A stretch of 64,000 bases of DNA from Verrucomicrobia subdivision 6 bacterium (GTDB lineage: Bacteria > Verrucomicrobiota > Verrucomicrobiia > Methylacidiphilales > Verrucolacustridaceae): NCBI GenBank assembly GCA_947466515.1, contig CANIEM010000001.1, positions 1-64,000 of the forward strand, written 5' to 3'. Shown one piece after another: positions 34,625 to 43,597 of the stretch. A program made the translations under genes and the position numbers. The notes under the pieces are model-generated. The model was not told the origin of the DNA and ran no database searches. It saw only the letters and a list, made by a program, of their open reading frames with translations. The stretch's first letter is position 1. Each line of letters opens with the position of its first letter.

Positions 34625-36772
34625 TTAGTTGCGTCCTGGCGAGCCGTTAGTGCCAGCGGCATCGCGGAGGGCGGCTTTGCGGGAGAGTTTTACTCGGCCC
34701 TTATCATCGACGCCGATGCACTTCACTTCGACAAGGTCGCCCATTTTGACGGCATCGTCGACGCGTTCGATCCTACCTTCAGCCAGTTCAGAGATATGAA
34801 CGAGGCCGTCGCGACCTGGGAAGATTTCAACAAAGGCGCCGAAATCTTTAAGGGAGACCACACGACCTTTGTAAGTTTTTCCGACTTCGATATCCCCTGT
34901 GAGGCCCGAGATAAGTTCTTTGGCGCGGACCATGGCTGGACTGGTGTTAGCGTAGATACGCACCGTGCCATCGTCCTCGACGTTGACTTCGGCACCCGTT
35001 TCGGCGCAGATGCCTTTGATGGTTTTGCCACCGGGTCCGATAAGGAGTCCGATTTTGTCTTGGGGAATCTTAAGGGTTTCGATCTGCGGAGCGTAGGGCG
35101 AGAGTTTGGCACGATGCGCAGGGATGACGGAGGCCATAAATTTAAGAATTTCGTGACGGGCGGTGGTGGCACGATCGATCGCATCGTTGAGAAGCGAAAG
35201 AGGTAGGCCAGGGAGTTTGAGATCGAGTTGGAACCCAGTGACGCCTGTGGGGGTGCCGCACAATTTGAAGTCCATGTCTCCGAAATGGTCTTCACTGCCG
35301 ATGATATCGGTGAGCATTTGGTGGCGGAGCATTTTCTTGCCAGCGGCATCGAACTCGGTGACGAGTCCTACGCTGATTCCGGCGACGGGCGCTTTGATGG
35401 GTACGCCTGCGTCGAGAAGGGCTAGGGTGCCACCGCAAACGGAGGCCATGGAGGTGGAACCGTTGGACTCCATAATTTCTGAGGAGATTCGAACAGCGTA
35501 ACCGAACTCGGCTCCTGAGGGGATGACGGGTTCGATAGACCGTTCAGCAAGGGCGCCGTGGCCGATTTCGCGACGGCTTTGGCCTCCGAAGCGGCCAGTT
35601 TCACCGACGGAGAAAGGAGGGAAGTTGTAGTGAAGGAGGAAGCGTTTGCTGCTGACGCCACCGGTGTAAGCGTCGATCTGTTGGGCTTCGTCTAACGGTC
35701 CGAGGGTGGCCAAGCAGACGGCTTGGGTTTCTCCTCGAGCGAAGAGGGAAGAACCGTGGGAGCGAGGAAGAATGCCAACCTCGCCCGTGAGAGTACGAAC
35801 CTTGTCGGCGGGACGTCCGTCGCATCGTTTATTTTTGTCGAGGATGCTGGTGCGGAAGGCCTTTTTCTGGAGGTAATCGAAAGCTTGCGAGATCTCAAAT
35901 GGGGTGGCAGTGGCGAATTTCTCGAGGATCTTGGCCTTAACCTCATCTTTGAGGGCGTTAACAGCTTGGTGGCGTGCGACCTTGGAAGGTTGGTAGATGG
36001 CGGCTTCAATACGGGAGCCCGCAACGCTGTAGGCGATCTCGAGAAGTTCGTCTTTGACGAGAAGGAGAGGGGCTTGACGCTTTGTCTTGCCGCAGGAAGC
36101 GGCGAGTTCTTTTTGAATTTTGATGATGGGTTGGATGGCGTCTTGGGCGAAGGCGAGGGCGGCTTTAAACTCTTTTTCGGGGAGTTCGCGGGCGCTTCCT
36201 TCGATCATGAGTGGTTCGGTTTCGGTTCCGACGTAAACGAGGTCGAGATCGCTCTCGGAATTTTCGTTATGGGTGGGATTGGCGATAAATTTTCCGGCAA
36301 CGCGAGCGACGCGTACGGCGGCGATAGGGCCTGCCCAAGGAATATCGGAGACCATGAGGGCGGCAGAGGCGCCGTTGAGGGCAAGGATATCGGGATCATT
36401 TTGGCCGTCGGCGCTGAGGAGGATGGCGATGACTTGGGTGTCGTAGTAGTAGCCTTTGGGAAAGAGGGGGCGCAGGGGGCGATCGATCATTCGGCAGGTG
36501 AGGATCTCTTTCTCGGTGGGGCGGCCTTCACGGCGGAAGTAGCTTCCGGGGATGCGACCGACGGCGGCGGCTTTTTCTTTGTATTCGACGGTGAGGGGGA
36601 AAAAGTCTTGGCCATCTTTAACTTTGGTGGCGGAGACGGCGGTGACGATGATGATGGTTTCACCCATGGTGACGAGGGCGGCGCCGTCGGCGAGTTTGGC
36701 AAGTTTTCCTGTTTCGATGGTGAGGTCGCGATCGCCGACATGGGCGGTTAGGGATTTGTGGTTTTGGCTCAT
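34625..36772 (-). CDS. pnp: Polyribonucleotide nucleotidyltransferase (PNPase)
   Basis: 715 residues. Two RNase PH domains (about 10-230 and 310-540), a KH domain (PQDKIGLLIGPGGKTIKGIC, about 560) and a C-terminal S1 domain (GKTYKGRVVSLKDFGAFVEI, about 630-700) are all present, as are RREGRPTEKEILTCRMIDRP and GRREIGHGALAERS. PNPase degrades RNA 3'-5' using phosphate. The ATG at 36772 gives the standard N-terminus. It follows rpsO in the classic rpsO-pnp pair, separated by a 200-base spacer that contains a long stem-loop. Confidence 0.97.
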   Translation of the reverse strand: MSQNHKSLTAHVGDRDLTIETGKLAKLADGAALVTMGETIIIVTAVSATKVKDGQDFFPLTVEYKEKAAAVGRIPGSYFRREGRPTEKEILTCRMIDRPLRPLFPKGYYYDTQVIAILLSADGQNDPDILALNGASAALMVSDIPWAGPIAAVRVARVAGKFIANPTHNENSESDLDLVYVGTETEPLMIEGSARELPEKEFKAALAFAQDAIQPIIKIQKELAASCGKTKRQAPLLLVKDELLEIAYSVAGSRIEAAIYQPSKVARHQAVNALKDEVKAKILEKFATATPFEISQAFDYLQKKAFRTSILDKNKRCDGRPADKVRTLTGEVGILPRSHGSSLFARGETQAVCLATLGPLDEAQQIDAYTGGVSSKRFLLHYNFPPFSVGETGRFGGQSRREIGHGALAERSIEPVIPSGAEFGYAVRISSEIMESNGSTSMASVCGGTLALLDAGVPIKAPVAGISVGLVTEFDAAGKKMLRHQMLTDIIGSEDHFGDMDFKLCGTPTGVTGFQLDLKLPGLPLSLLNDAIDRATTARHEILKFMASVIPAHRAKLSPYAPQIETLKIPQDKIGLLIGPGGKTIKGICAETGAEVNVEDDGTVRIYANTSPAMVRAKELISGLTGDIEVGKTYKGRVVSLKDFGAFVEIFPGRDGLVHISELAEGRIERVDDAVKMGDLVEVKCIGVDDKGRVKLSRKAALRDAAGTNGSPGRN

Positions 36773-36866
36773 AGTTTTAAGGTGGGTCACGGCAGAGCAC
36801 GGCCCAGAGAGAGGAAATTCTTGGGACGGGGAAGGAAACTTAGATCCAGCTCGGGTGGCTTCAGAG

Positions 36867-36900
36867 GACACCGCGAAGGCCAGGGAGCCTGCGTGGTGTC
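36867..36900 (-). promoter_or_regulatory. Stem-loop in the rpsO-pnp spacer
   Basis: On the + strand GACACCGCG (36867-36875) pairs with CGTGGTGTC (36892-36900), with one G-T pair. Inside it, after a single A/G mismatch, AGGC pairs with GCCT around a 6-base loop. The 13-bp irregular hairpin lies between rpsO and pnp. In E. coli a hairpin at this place is cut by RNase III and lets PNPase repress itself; the same role is inferred here from position only. Confidence 0.55.
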
Positions 36901-36972
36901 ATCTGCTCAGCTCGGGCTGGAGATGGGGTTTCCCGCTCGGAGGGGACTTGGGGGGTAGTGGGTTTCGGTGAG

Positions 36973-37236
36973 TTATTTCCTCAGGTTTAGTTTCTCAAGA
37001 AGAGTGCGATAGCGTTTGGGTTCGGTGCGATGGAGGTAGTCGAGGAGGCGGCGGCGCCGACTGACCATAGAGAGGAGGCCACGCCGTGAAGCGAAGTCTT
37101 TGACTGATTTTTGTAAATGGATGGAAAGATGATTAATACGCTCGGTGAGGAGGGCGACTTGGACATCGGAAGAGCCGGTATCCTTCGCATGAAGGCGATT
37201 GCCGGTGATGATCTTGCTTTTGGTTGCGAGGGCCAT
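36973..37236 (-). CDS. rpsO: 30S ribosomal protein S15
   Basis: 87 residues and a full match to S15: the N-terminal helix, [49 protein letters not shown], and the C-terminal [14 protein letters not shown]15 binds 16S rRNA early in small-subunit assembly. It is followed by pnp. The start codon is only 19 bases from the start of a divergent plus-strand gene. Confidence 0.96.
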   Translation of the reverse strand: MALATKSKIITGNRLHAKDTGSSDVQVALLTERINHLSIHLQKSVKDFASRRGLLSMVSRRRRLLDYLHRTEPKRYRTLLEKLNLRK

Positions 37237-37250
37237 GAGTTAAGAATAAA

Positions 37251-37278
37251 ACCCTATGGTAAAAAGATTTCGAGTCAA
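37251..37278 (-). promoter_or_regulatory. Possible rpsO promoter
   Basis: Reading the minus strand, TTGACT (37278-37273) is a near-perfect -35 box and TAGGGT (37256-37251) a poor -10, 16 bases apart. The -10 overlaps the ATG of the divergent gene at 37256, so the rpsO promoter would lie within that gene. Support is limited to the -35 match. Confidence 0.35.
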
Positions 37279-38362
37279 GACTGGAAGATTGCTGGGGACG
37301 CTATGCCTGTTAGGGCTGGCAAGTGGCTGGGCGCAGGTGGGGGGGGAGGTGACGCTACGGGAGGGGGAAAAATCGGTGGGGTTGAGGGGTGATTCGATAC
37401 TGGTGGGTAAGGAGGGGAAGGAGTTTAGCTGGAAGGCGGATTTAGCGAGAATGGGTTTTACGGTGCCGATTGAGGAGCTGAATCAAGGCGAAGTGGTGGG
37501 ACAGAAGTGGTTAGTGGGTGGGGGGAGACCAGGTTTTCTAGGGGCGAAGGTTTTCTTTTTTGCGGATGGGAGTCCAGAAAAGGTGGCGCAAATCATTTTG
37601 GGTTTTGACCCGACGAATGGGAAGGATTTTGCTTGGACGGAGGGAGGGGCGGTAAAAATATTTCAAAGTTTTACGCGCCCACCTAAGGAGGTAGTTTGGG
37701 GAAAATTTCGGGAGGCGTTGGGAAGGGGACCTTTTGATATACTTTTGAGTGCGGCTGACCAGAAAGTGGGAAAATACCATCTGCAACCGGAGCAGATGGG
37801 AATGATTAGGGCTGACAAGGTGGATGGGTGGGTGAGAATTTTGCAGGATATTGTGGCGGCCTATCATCGGGGAGGTTGGAAAGAGAATGGGAAGGTGCCA
37901 TCTGGGCCAGAGAGCGCGGTGGACTTTGATGAGGAGCTGAGGGAGGTGCTGGAGGAGAATAGACCGGTGCGAGATGAGTTTCGCAAGGTGCTGACGGCAG
38001 TAGCGATGGGGGGGCGGAATGCGAAAGAGAAAATTTTGGTGAACGATTACTGGCAGTTGATGGAGGTGGATAAGTCGCCTGCGGTGGGGTTGGGTTGTGG
38101 GGTGGCTCGGGCTGGGGTTGGAGGACGATGGGAGGTTGCGGATATGGGATACTGGGTTTCGAGTGGGTACTTTGGCTCGATTAGCCTTTATGGAATTTGG
38201 CCCTATGGGGAGGGGAAGTCGCTCGTTTGTCGGGTGGATGTGGTAGAAACTGACCCACATCAGCTCGCTCAAGCAACGGCGAGGATGGTGGGTGAAGGAA
38301 TGTTTATGCGGGAGGTGAAGGGGGCTTGTGAGGAGATTGCCAAGAGAATTAAGGGAGGTTAA
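37256..38362 (+). CDS. Exported protein of unknown function
   Basis: 368 residues with a basic N-terminus and a signal peptide ending near GWA-QVG. No domain is recognised. The middle is mixed alpha/beta (for example VFFFADGSPEKVAQIILGF), with an acidic helical stretch near 225-245. The C-terminal third has Gly-rich strands (GYWVSSGYFGSISLYGIWPYG). The open frame is intact and its codon composition matches its neighbours. It is divergent from rpsO by 19 bases and followed by an outer-membrane protein gene 50 bases on. Confidence 0.7.
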   Translation: MVKRFRVKTGRLLGTLCLLGLASGWAQVGGEVTLREGEKSVGLRGDSILVGKEGKEFSWKADLARMGFTVPIEELNQGEVVGQKWLVGGGRPGFLGAKVFFFADGSPEKVAQIILGFDPTNGKDFAWTEGGAVKIFQSFTRPPKEVVWGKFREALGRGPFDILLSAADQKVGKYHLQPEQMGMIRADKVDGWVRILQDIVAAYHRGGWKENGKVPSGPESAVDFDEELREVLEENRPVRDEFRKVLTAVAMGGRNAKEKILVNDYWQLMEVDKSPAVGLGCGVARAGVGGRWEVADMGYWVSSGYFGSISLYGIWPYGEGKSLVCRVDVVETDPHQLAQATARMVGEGMFMREVKGACEEIAKRIKGG

Positions 38363-38412
38363 GGAGGGATGGGTTTAGGCTTGGAATTTAAGGTTAATGG
38401 TGTAATAACTCG

Positions 38413-39414
38413 TTGGTCATGAGTAGGTTCTTACACCTTAAATATCTGGGAATAATGGCCTTAGGATTGGCTGTTGGTGGGGTGCTTTTTGCACAAGAGG
38501 CAGGGCCTGGGCCGATCACACCGGAGGGGGAGATTGAGGATCCGCTAGCGCCGGTGCGTTTGGCACCTGGCAGGTCCGCATTCGGGCCGGCGAAAAGCCA
38601 GGCCACGGAGGATTGGAATTTTGAAGTGGGTGCGGACTACGGGTATGTGGCGTCGGCGAGTTTAAAGCAGGGATTAGGAACGATCACGGAGCAGTCGGCG
38701 GAGGTGGGGGTATTGGCGAGTCGGCGAATTGAGGATGGGTTGGTGGGTATTGTAGGGGCGGACTGGCAGACTTTCTCGTTTGGGTACAGCGGATCGAATA
38801 TTCCACTCCCGCAAAATCTGCAGGGGTTGAATGCGATTTTCGGGGTGGATGTGCAGTTGGATGATGCGAGTGAGTGGCTGATGCGAATTCAGCTGGAGCC
38901 TGGGGTCTATGGGACGCTGCAAAGTTTAGGTTGGCATCAGGTGAATATGCCTGGGGTGGCGGCTTTCACGAATGTGATTGATGACGATTTCCAGTGGTTT
39001 ATTGCGATTCGAGCGGATGTTTTTAATTTCTTCCCCGTGTTGCCGATTCCGGGGTTTCGCTGGCGATTTGCGAAGGACTGGTTGCTGAATGGAAGTGCGC
39101 CGAAGCCGACGATTGATTGGAGGCCGATCGAGGGAATGCGACTGTTTGTGGGGGGTGATATTCTGAATTTGAATGTGCGCTTGCCGGATAGTGATCCGGA
39201 GGTGTTGGGGAATCGGAGTTTATCGGGCGCTTTGCTTAATTATTTCGAGGCGCGGGTGGGAGGAGGGGTTTCGTACGAAGTATCGCCGGGTCTTTCGGTG
39301 CAGGCGGAGGGGGGTGCGATGGTGTGGCGGACGTTCACTTTTCCGCGGATCAACGATAATGTGAACAGCACGATGGCGCCGTATTTCCAGATTGCGCTGC
39401 GCGGTCAGTTTTGA
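38413..39414 (+). CDS. Outer-membrane beta-barrel protein (DUF6268-like)
   Basis: 333 residues. A signal peptide (ending VLFAQ-E) is followed by alternating amphipathic strands and a terminal Phe (QIALRGQF), the normal signal for BamA-dependent insertion. The order of segments, including FNFFPVLPIPGFRW and WLLNGSAPKPTIDWRP, resembles DUF6268 outer-membrane proteins. The ligand and function are unknown. An ATG six bases downstream is an alternative start. It probably shares a transcript with the FKBP gene that follows. Confidence 0.75.
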   Translation: MVMSRFLHLKYLGIMALGLAVGGVLFAQEAGPGPITPEGEIEDPLAPVRLAPGRSAFGPAKSQATEDWNFEVGADYGYVASASLKQGLGTITEQSAEVGVLASRRIEDGLVGIVGADWQTFSFGYSGSNIPLPQNLQGLNAIFGVDVQLDDASEWLMRIQLEPGVYGTLQSLGWHQVNMPGVAAFTNVIDDDFQWFIAIRADVFNFFPVLPIPGFRWRFAKDWLLNGSAPKPTIDWRPIEGMRLFVGGDILNLNVRLPDSDPEVLGNRSLSGALLNYFEARVGGGVSYEVSPGLSVQAEGGAMVWRTFTFPRINDNVNSTMAPYFQIALRGQF

Positions 39415-39467
39415 GGAGTTGGGTTGAGCGGGAGGAGTTGGCAGAAAGTGGGGGAGGTGGGTAGAGT

Positions 39468-40040
39468 ATGAGGATGAAAACCTTGCCGGTGTGGCCGTGG
39501 GTGTTTGCCTTGTGTCTTACGGGTATGGTGAGGGCGGAAGTGGGGGATGGTGGGGCGGACTCGGCAAGCGAGGAAGCGGTTAAGCAGAAGATGCAGGACG
39601 GGGTGGAAACGGGAGCGAGGCGAAATATTACTTTAGGGGCGATGTATTGCGAAGAGTTTAAGCAGCAAGAGGGGGTGCAGACGTTAAAGAATGGGATTAT
39701 GTACAAGGTGGAGGCGACGGGAAAGGGGAAGACACCAAAGACAAGCGACTGGATTAAGGTGAATTATGCGGGGAAGCATGTGGATGGAAAAGTTTTTGAT
39801 AAATCGAAGGAAGGGGAGCCGGCACGGTTGAGGGTGGATCGGACGGTGATGGGTTGGCAGGAGGTGCTCCCGCGGATGAGGGAGGGAGATAAGTGGGAGG
39901 TGGTGATTCCTTCGCACTTGGCCTATGGGGCTAGAGGAACGGCGGCGGGGAGTATTGGGGCGAATGAGACGCTGGTTTTTACAATTGATCTGGTGGAGGT
40001 AGAGGATCCGGCGAAAAAAGTGGAGGCTAAACAACCTTAG
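39468..40040 (+). CDS. FKBP-type peptidyl-prolyl isomerase, exported
   Basis: 190 residues. The signal peptide ends MVRA-EVG. A helical dimerisation-like segment (about 30-65) precedes the FKBP domain (about 80-180), with NGIMYKVEATGKGKTPK, VNYAGKHVDGKVFDKS, MREGDKWEVVIPSHLAYG and a terminal FTIDLVEV. The layout matches FkpA/Mip-like periplasmic isomerases that aid envelope protein folding. It ends two bases from the end of the convergent queA. Confidence 0.9.
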   Translation: MRMKTLPVWPWVFALCLTGMVRAEVGDGGADSASEEAVKQKMQDGVETGARRNITLGAMYCEEFKQQEGVQTLKNGIMYKVEATGKGKTPKTSDWIKVNYAGKHVDGKVFDKSKEGEPARLRVDRTVMGWQEVLPRMREGDKWEVVIPSHLAYGARGTAAGSIGANETLVFTIDLVEVEDPAKKVEAKQP

Positions 40041-40041
40041 T

Positions 40042-41073
40042 TTATAGAATAAGCATAGCATCGCCGAAGCTGAAGAAGCGGTACTTGTTCTCGAGGGCGT
40101 GGCGGTAAGCGCGGAGGGTGAGGTCGGGGCCGGCGAAGGCAGCGACGAGAAGGAGGAGCGTGGAGTGGGCGAGGTGGAAGTTGGTGAGGAGACCGCCGAC
40201 CCTTTTAAATTCGTAAGGGGGATAAATGAATGCGGAGGTGGTGCCTTGATGAGGGGCGAGGGAGGGGGCGGATTCGAGTACGCGGGCGGAGGTGGTGCCG
40301 ACAGCGATAAGTTTGTCGGCGGCGGCGGCTTTTTCGGCGAAGCCAGTTGGGATTTCATAATGTTCCGAGTGCATGGGGTGATCGCGAAAGTCTTCTGTTT
40401 TGATGGGGCGAAAGGTGCCGAGTCCGACGTGGAGAGTGACGAAGGTGTGGGAAAAGTGGGCGAGGAGTTCTGGGGTAAAGTGGAGGCCAGCGGTGGGGGC
40501 GGCGACGGAGCCTGGGGGTTGGGCGTAGGTGGTTTGGTAGTCGGTGGGGTCGGAGGGCTGGAAATCGGGTTGGCCTTGAACTTTGCGTGACTTGAGAATG
40601 TAGGGGGGGAGTGGAGGTAGGCCATAGTGCTCCAAATTGAGGGAGTCACCGAGAACGCGCAGAACGAGTTGACCGCCAGGGATCGATTTTTCGACTCGGA
40701 GTTGGGGGGCGGGACCGACGGGGGTAGATCCTGGGATGGGATCGGGGAAAACGGTGGTACCGGGTTGGAGGCGTTTGGAGGGGGTGCCGAGGGCGGTCCA
40801 CCAACCTGGGCTGGTTTCTTCTAGGAGGAGGAGTTCGGTGCGGTTTTGGGAGCAGATGAGGCGGGCGGGGATGACCTTCGAGTTGTTGAGGACGAGGAGG
40901 TCTGTGGGGGAAAGAAGGGAGGGTAGGTCACGAATGGTGAGATCGGTGAGTTCACCAGTGGCGCGGCGGAGGAGGAGGAGGCGGGCGGACTCGCGGGGGT
41001 GAGCGGGGGAGGTGGCGATTCGGTCATGGGGGATGGTGACGGAGAGGAGTTGATCTAGGGCTGGGCTGGTCAT
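40042..41073 (-). CDS. queA: S-adenosylmethionine:tRNA ribosyltransferase-isomerase
   Basis: 343 residues. QueA moves the ribosyl part of SAM onto preQ1 in tRNA, making epoxyqueuosine. Seen: LVLNNSKVIPARL, LPPYI, SVAAPTAGLHFTPELL, VTLHVGLGTFRPI and VGTTSARVLES, all standard. The ATG at 41073 gives the normal N-terminus; a longer frame would run into the pseudopilin promoter region. It overlaps no neighbour. Confidence 0.95.
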   Translation of the reverse strand: MTSPALDQLLSVTIPHDRIATSPAHPRESARLLLLRRATGELTDLTIRDLPSLLSPTDLLVLNNSKVIPARLICSQNRTELLLLEETSPGWWTALGTPSKRLQPGTTVFPDPIPGSTPVGPAPQLRVEKSIPGGQLVLRVLGDSLNLEHYGLPPLPPYILKSRKVQGQPDFQPSDPTDYQTTYAQPPGSVAAPTAGLHFTPELLAHFSHTFVTLHVGLGTFRPIKTEDFRDHPMHSEHYEIPTGFAEKAAAADKLIAVGTTSARVLESAPSLAPHQGTTSAFIYPPYEFKRVGGLLTNFHLAHSTLLLLVAAFAGPDLTLRAYRHALENKYRFFSFGDAMLIL

Positions 41074-41114
41074 GGCGATTTGACAGAGTGTGCCGAGTGG
41101 GGCACATTTCAACT

Positions 41115-41723
41115 ATGAGAAAAATCCTTCGCGGTCTAAACACATTAAAAGCCAACTCGTTTACACTGGTCGAACTTTTGGTGGTCATCAGTATCATCGG
41201 GCTCTTGGCGGGGATGGCGGTGCCAGCAATTCAAGGGGGATTGGACAAGGCGAAGCAACAGGTGGATGTATCGAATGCGCGCCAAGTTGGAATGATTCTT
41301 TTCAGCGATGCGAATGACAACGATGGAACCTATTCGACCAACGGGACAACCTCTCTAATGATTTTCACTAATTTGATCGGCAAAGGTGCTTTAAGCAGCA
41401 CCAAAGTATTAGCTGGCCAAGGTTATCCCGCAGCAGCGAGCACAAGTAGTATCACCGCTTCCAATATTGCGATGGCTTATGTTTCCGGATTAACCACTTC
41501 AGATGACGGGCAAACGCCAGTTTTGATCTCGAAAGGATTAACGACGCTGACCGCTACGCAGGTCATCTCCGCAATCACAACAGGATGGAAGTCAAAGGGA
41601 ATCGTGATCTACCGAGTGGGTAATTCAGCTGAGTTCCTTAAGTCTGGAAATAACGGAGCCCCTGTCGGCTCAGTTAACTTGTCTTTGAGTACTAATTCTA
41701 TTACCAACCAAGTGTATCAGTAA
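41115..41723 (+). CDS. Type IV pilin-like / type II secretion pseudopilin
   Basis: 202 residues. The N-terminus has the prepilin signature SFTLVELLVVISIIGLLAGMAVPAI with the conserved Glu5, but Ser rather than Gly stands just before the Phe, where prepilin peptidase cuts. A soluble Ser/Thr/Asn-rich domain follows. Single genes with this N-terminus are very common in PVC bacteria. No assembly genes are nearby. Base composition is more balanced and more A-rich than in flanking genes. The function is unknown; it may form a short surface fibre or a secretion component. Confidence 0.75.
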   Translation: MRKILRGLNTLKANSFTLVELLVVISIIGLLAGMAVPAIQGGLDKAKQQVDVSNARQVGMILFSDANDNDGTYSTNGTTSLMIFTNLIGKGALSSTKVLAGQGYPAAASTSSITASNIAMAYVSGLTTSDDGQTPVLISKGLTTLTATQVISAITTGWKSKGIVIYRVGNSAEFLKSGNNGAPVGSVNLSLSTNSITNQVYQ

Positions 41724-41729
41724 AATACA

Positions 41730-42566
41730 CTATATTCGCCGTAGTGCATCCGCTAGCTGACTAATTAATTCAGCATAGCTTGACCAGCGTGAGTCTGGTT
41801 TCTTTCCGAGACATTTATCGATGGTAAAAACGGTCTGCTCTTGGGCGTCTGGGCAGAAAGTCCGTAGCGGAGGTGGACGATCCGAAATGTGCCGCTTGGC
41901 TACCTCCTCGGCGGTCTCAGCTTCAAAAGGTGGGCGACCTGCGATGGCGTGGTATAATGTGGCACCGAGGGAATAAATATCGCTACGAATATCTTCTGAT
42001 TCGCGCAGAAGTCTTTCGGGGGAGACGTAGTAGGGAGTGCCCCAAATCTCATCCTGTTGCCCGAGGGCTGACCTTGCCCCTGCGGCCAGACCAAAATCAG
42101 CTAGTTTGGGAATATTCCCTCGGCCGAATAAGATATTACCCGGTTTGATGTCGCGGTGAATTAAGCCTGTTTCTTCATGGGCAAACTGCAGGGCGGAGGC
42201 GATGCCAAGACCGACTTCGAGGACATCTTTTTCCGGCAATTTGGCCTGTTTTTCCATGCGGTGCTCTAAGCTGGGTTCATCGAGATGTTCCATGACAAGG
42301 TAAAGTCGTCCGTCTTGCTCCCCAAGGGTAAAGACGCGAATGATATTGGGATGGGCGAGCGAAGCGGTGACCTCCACCTCCTCGAGAAACTTTTTGGCGA
42401 AGGCAATATCTTCGCCGAGATCAGATCGCAGAATCTTAAGGGCGACCTTGCGATTTAAGCCAGTGTCTTTGGCGAGATAAACGGTGCCCATTCCTCCTTG
42501 GCCCAGTTCCCGCTCAATCTGGTAGTTGCCGAAAGACATTCCTGCTGTGATTAACCCCTCCTGCAT
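41730..42566 (-). CDS. Soluble Ser/Thr protein kinase
   Basis: 278 residues: almost only a Hanks-type kinase domain. Seen: glycine loop GQGGMGTVYLAKD, VALKIL (ATP-binding Lys), IHRDIKPGNILF (catalytic loop), ADFGLAAG, and GTPYYVSPE. There is no membrane helix or sensor domain, so it is cytoplasmic. The target is unknown. An ATG at 42539 is an alternative start. It converges with the pseudopilin, seven bases apart, and diverges from the UDP-sugar enzyme. Confidence 0.9.
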   Translation of the reverse strand: MQEGLITAGMSFGNYQIERELGQGGMGTVYLAKDTGLNRKVALKILRSDLGEDIAFAKKFLEEVEVTASLAHPNIIRVFTLGEQDGRLYLVMEHLDEPSLEHRMEKQAKLPEKDVLEVGLGIASALQFAHEETGLIHRDIKPGNILFGRGNIPKLADFGLAAGARSALGQQDEIWGTPYYVSPERLLRESEDIRSDIYSLGATLYHAIAGRPPFEAETAEEVAKRHISDRPPPLRTFCPDAQEQTVFTIDKCLGKKPDSRWSSYAELISQLADALRRI

Positions 42567-42646
42567 TAGTTTAAGTTGGCTTATTTATTGTGGCGGAGCG
42601 AGTCCGTTGGCTTGCCTTTTGATGAGAACCTTTCTAGGCCAAGAGG

Positions 42647-43597
42647 ATGCCAATTAGCGTTGTCACGGGGGGGGCTGGGTTCCTCGGGTCCCATTTAACC
42701 GATCGCCTTCTCAAGGAGGGTCATGAGGTGATCGCGGTGGATAATCTTTTAACTGGGAATGAGCGTAACTTGGATCACCTGAGAACCGAAAAGAGGTTTC
42801 GTTTTCTTCGGCATGATGTGACCAAGTTTATTGCGGTGGAGGGACCAGTGGACTACGTCTTTCATTTTGCCTCCCCCGCCAGCCCCATTGATTATTTAGA
42901 GCTCCCGATCCAAACACTGAAAGTGGGCTCGCTTGGAACCCACAACGCGCTCGGACTGGCCAAAGCTAAAGGAGCGACCTTCCTTCTAGCCTCTACCAGC
43001 GAATGTTATGGGGATCCTTTGGTGCATCCTCAAAAAGAGGAGTACTGGGGAAATGTTAACCCGATTGGTCCAAGGGGAGTTTACGATGAGGCCAAGCGTT
43101 TTGCGGAAGCGATGACGATGGCCTATCATCGTTTTCATAAGGTGAACACTAAGATTGTCCGAATCTTTAACACCTATGGGCCACGCATGCGTTTGCGGGA
43201 TGGGCGGGTGGTTCCTGCTTTTGTCGGCCAGGCCCTGCGAGGGGAGCCGATGACCGTTTTTGGTGAGGGTAAGCAAACGCGGAGCTTTTGTTTTGTGAGT
43301 GACCTAATTGATGGAATTTATCGACTCTCCCAAGCCGACTTTCACGAACCAGTAAATATCGGAAATCCCGTAGAGCTCACCATCATGGAATTCGCTGAGA
43401 GAATCCGCCGACTGACGGGAAGTCAAAGCTCTATCGTGAAAAAACCGCTCCCCGTGGATGACCCCCAACAGCGACAGCCCGATATCACACGCGCCAAGAA
43501 GGTTCTTGGTTGGGAGCCAAAGATTTTGTTGGAGGATGGGCTCCGTGAAACGATTCAGTGGTTTCAGGCAAATCTGAATAGTCCAGGACGAGCGTGA
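42647..43597 (+). CDS. UDP-glucuronate decarboxylase / UDP-xylose synthase-type epimerase
   Basis: 316 residues, extended SDR fold. [12 protein letters not shown] is the NAD motif, [20 protein letters not shown] and [14 protein letters not shown] are typical of UDP-glucuronate decarboxylases, YDEAKR is the catalytic Tyr-x-x-x-Lys, and [11 protein letters not shown] follows. It likely makes UDP-xylose for surface polysaccharide. Its stop overlaps the ctpA start (GTGA), although the two functions are unrelated. Confidence 0.9.
   Translation: MPISVVTGGAGFLGSHLTDRLLKEGHEVIAVDNLLTGNERNLDHLRTEKRFRFLRHDVTKFIAVEGPVDYVFHFASPASPIDYLELPIQTLKVGSLGTHNALGLAKAKGATFLLASTSECYGDPLVHPQKEEYWGNVNPIGPRGVYDEAKRFAEAMTMAYHRFHKVNTKIVRIFNTYGPRMRLRDGRVVPAFVGQALRGEPMTVFGEGKQTRSFCFVSDLIDGIYRLSQADFHEPVNIGNPVELTIMEFAERIRRLTGSQSSIVKKPLPVDDPQQRQPDITRAKKVLGWEPKILLEDGLRETIQWFQANLNSPGRA

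Noticed and set aside
35723-36751. 342-codon plus-strand open frame
   Set aside because: It is antisense to pnp, which is unambiguous; Gly/Glu-rich composition is the reverse-complement shadow.
36773-36866. Separate small gene in the rpsO-pnp spacer
   Set aside because: No frame has a start with ribosome site, and the pnp frame's extension here is not conserved-looking. Only the hairpin stands out.
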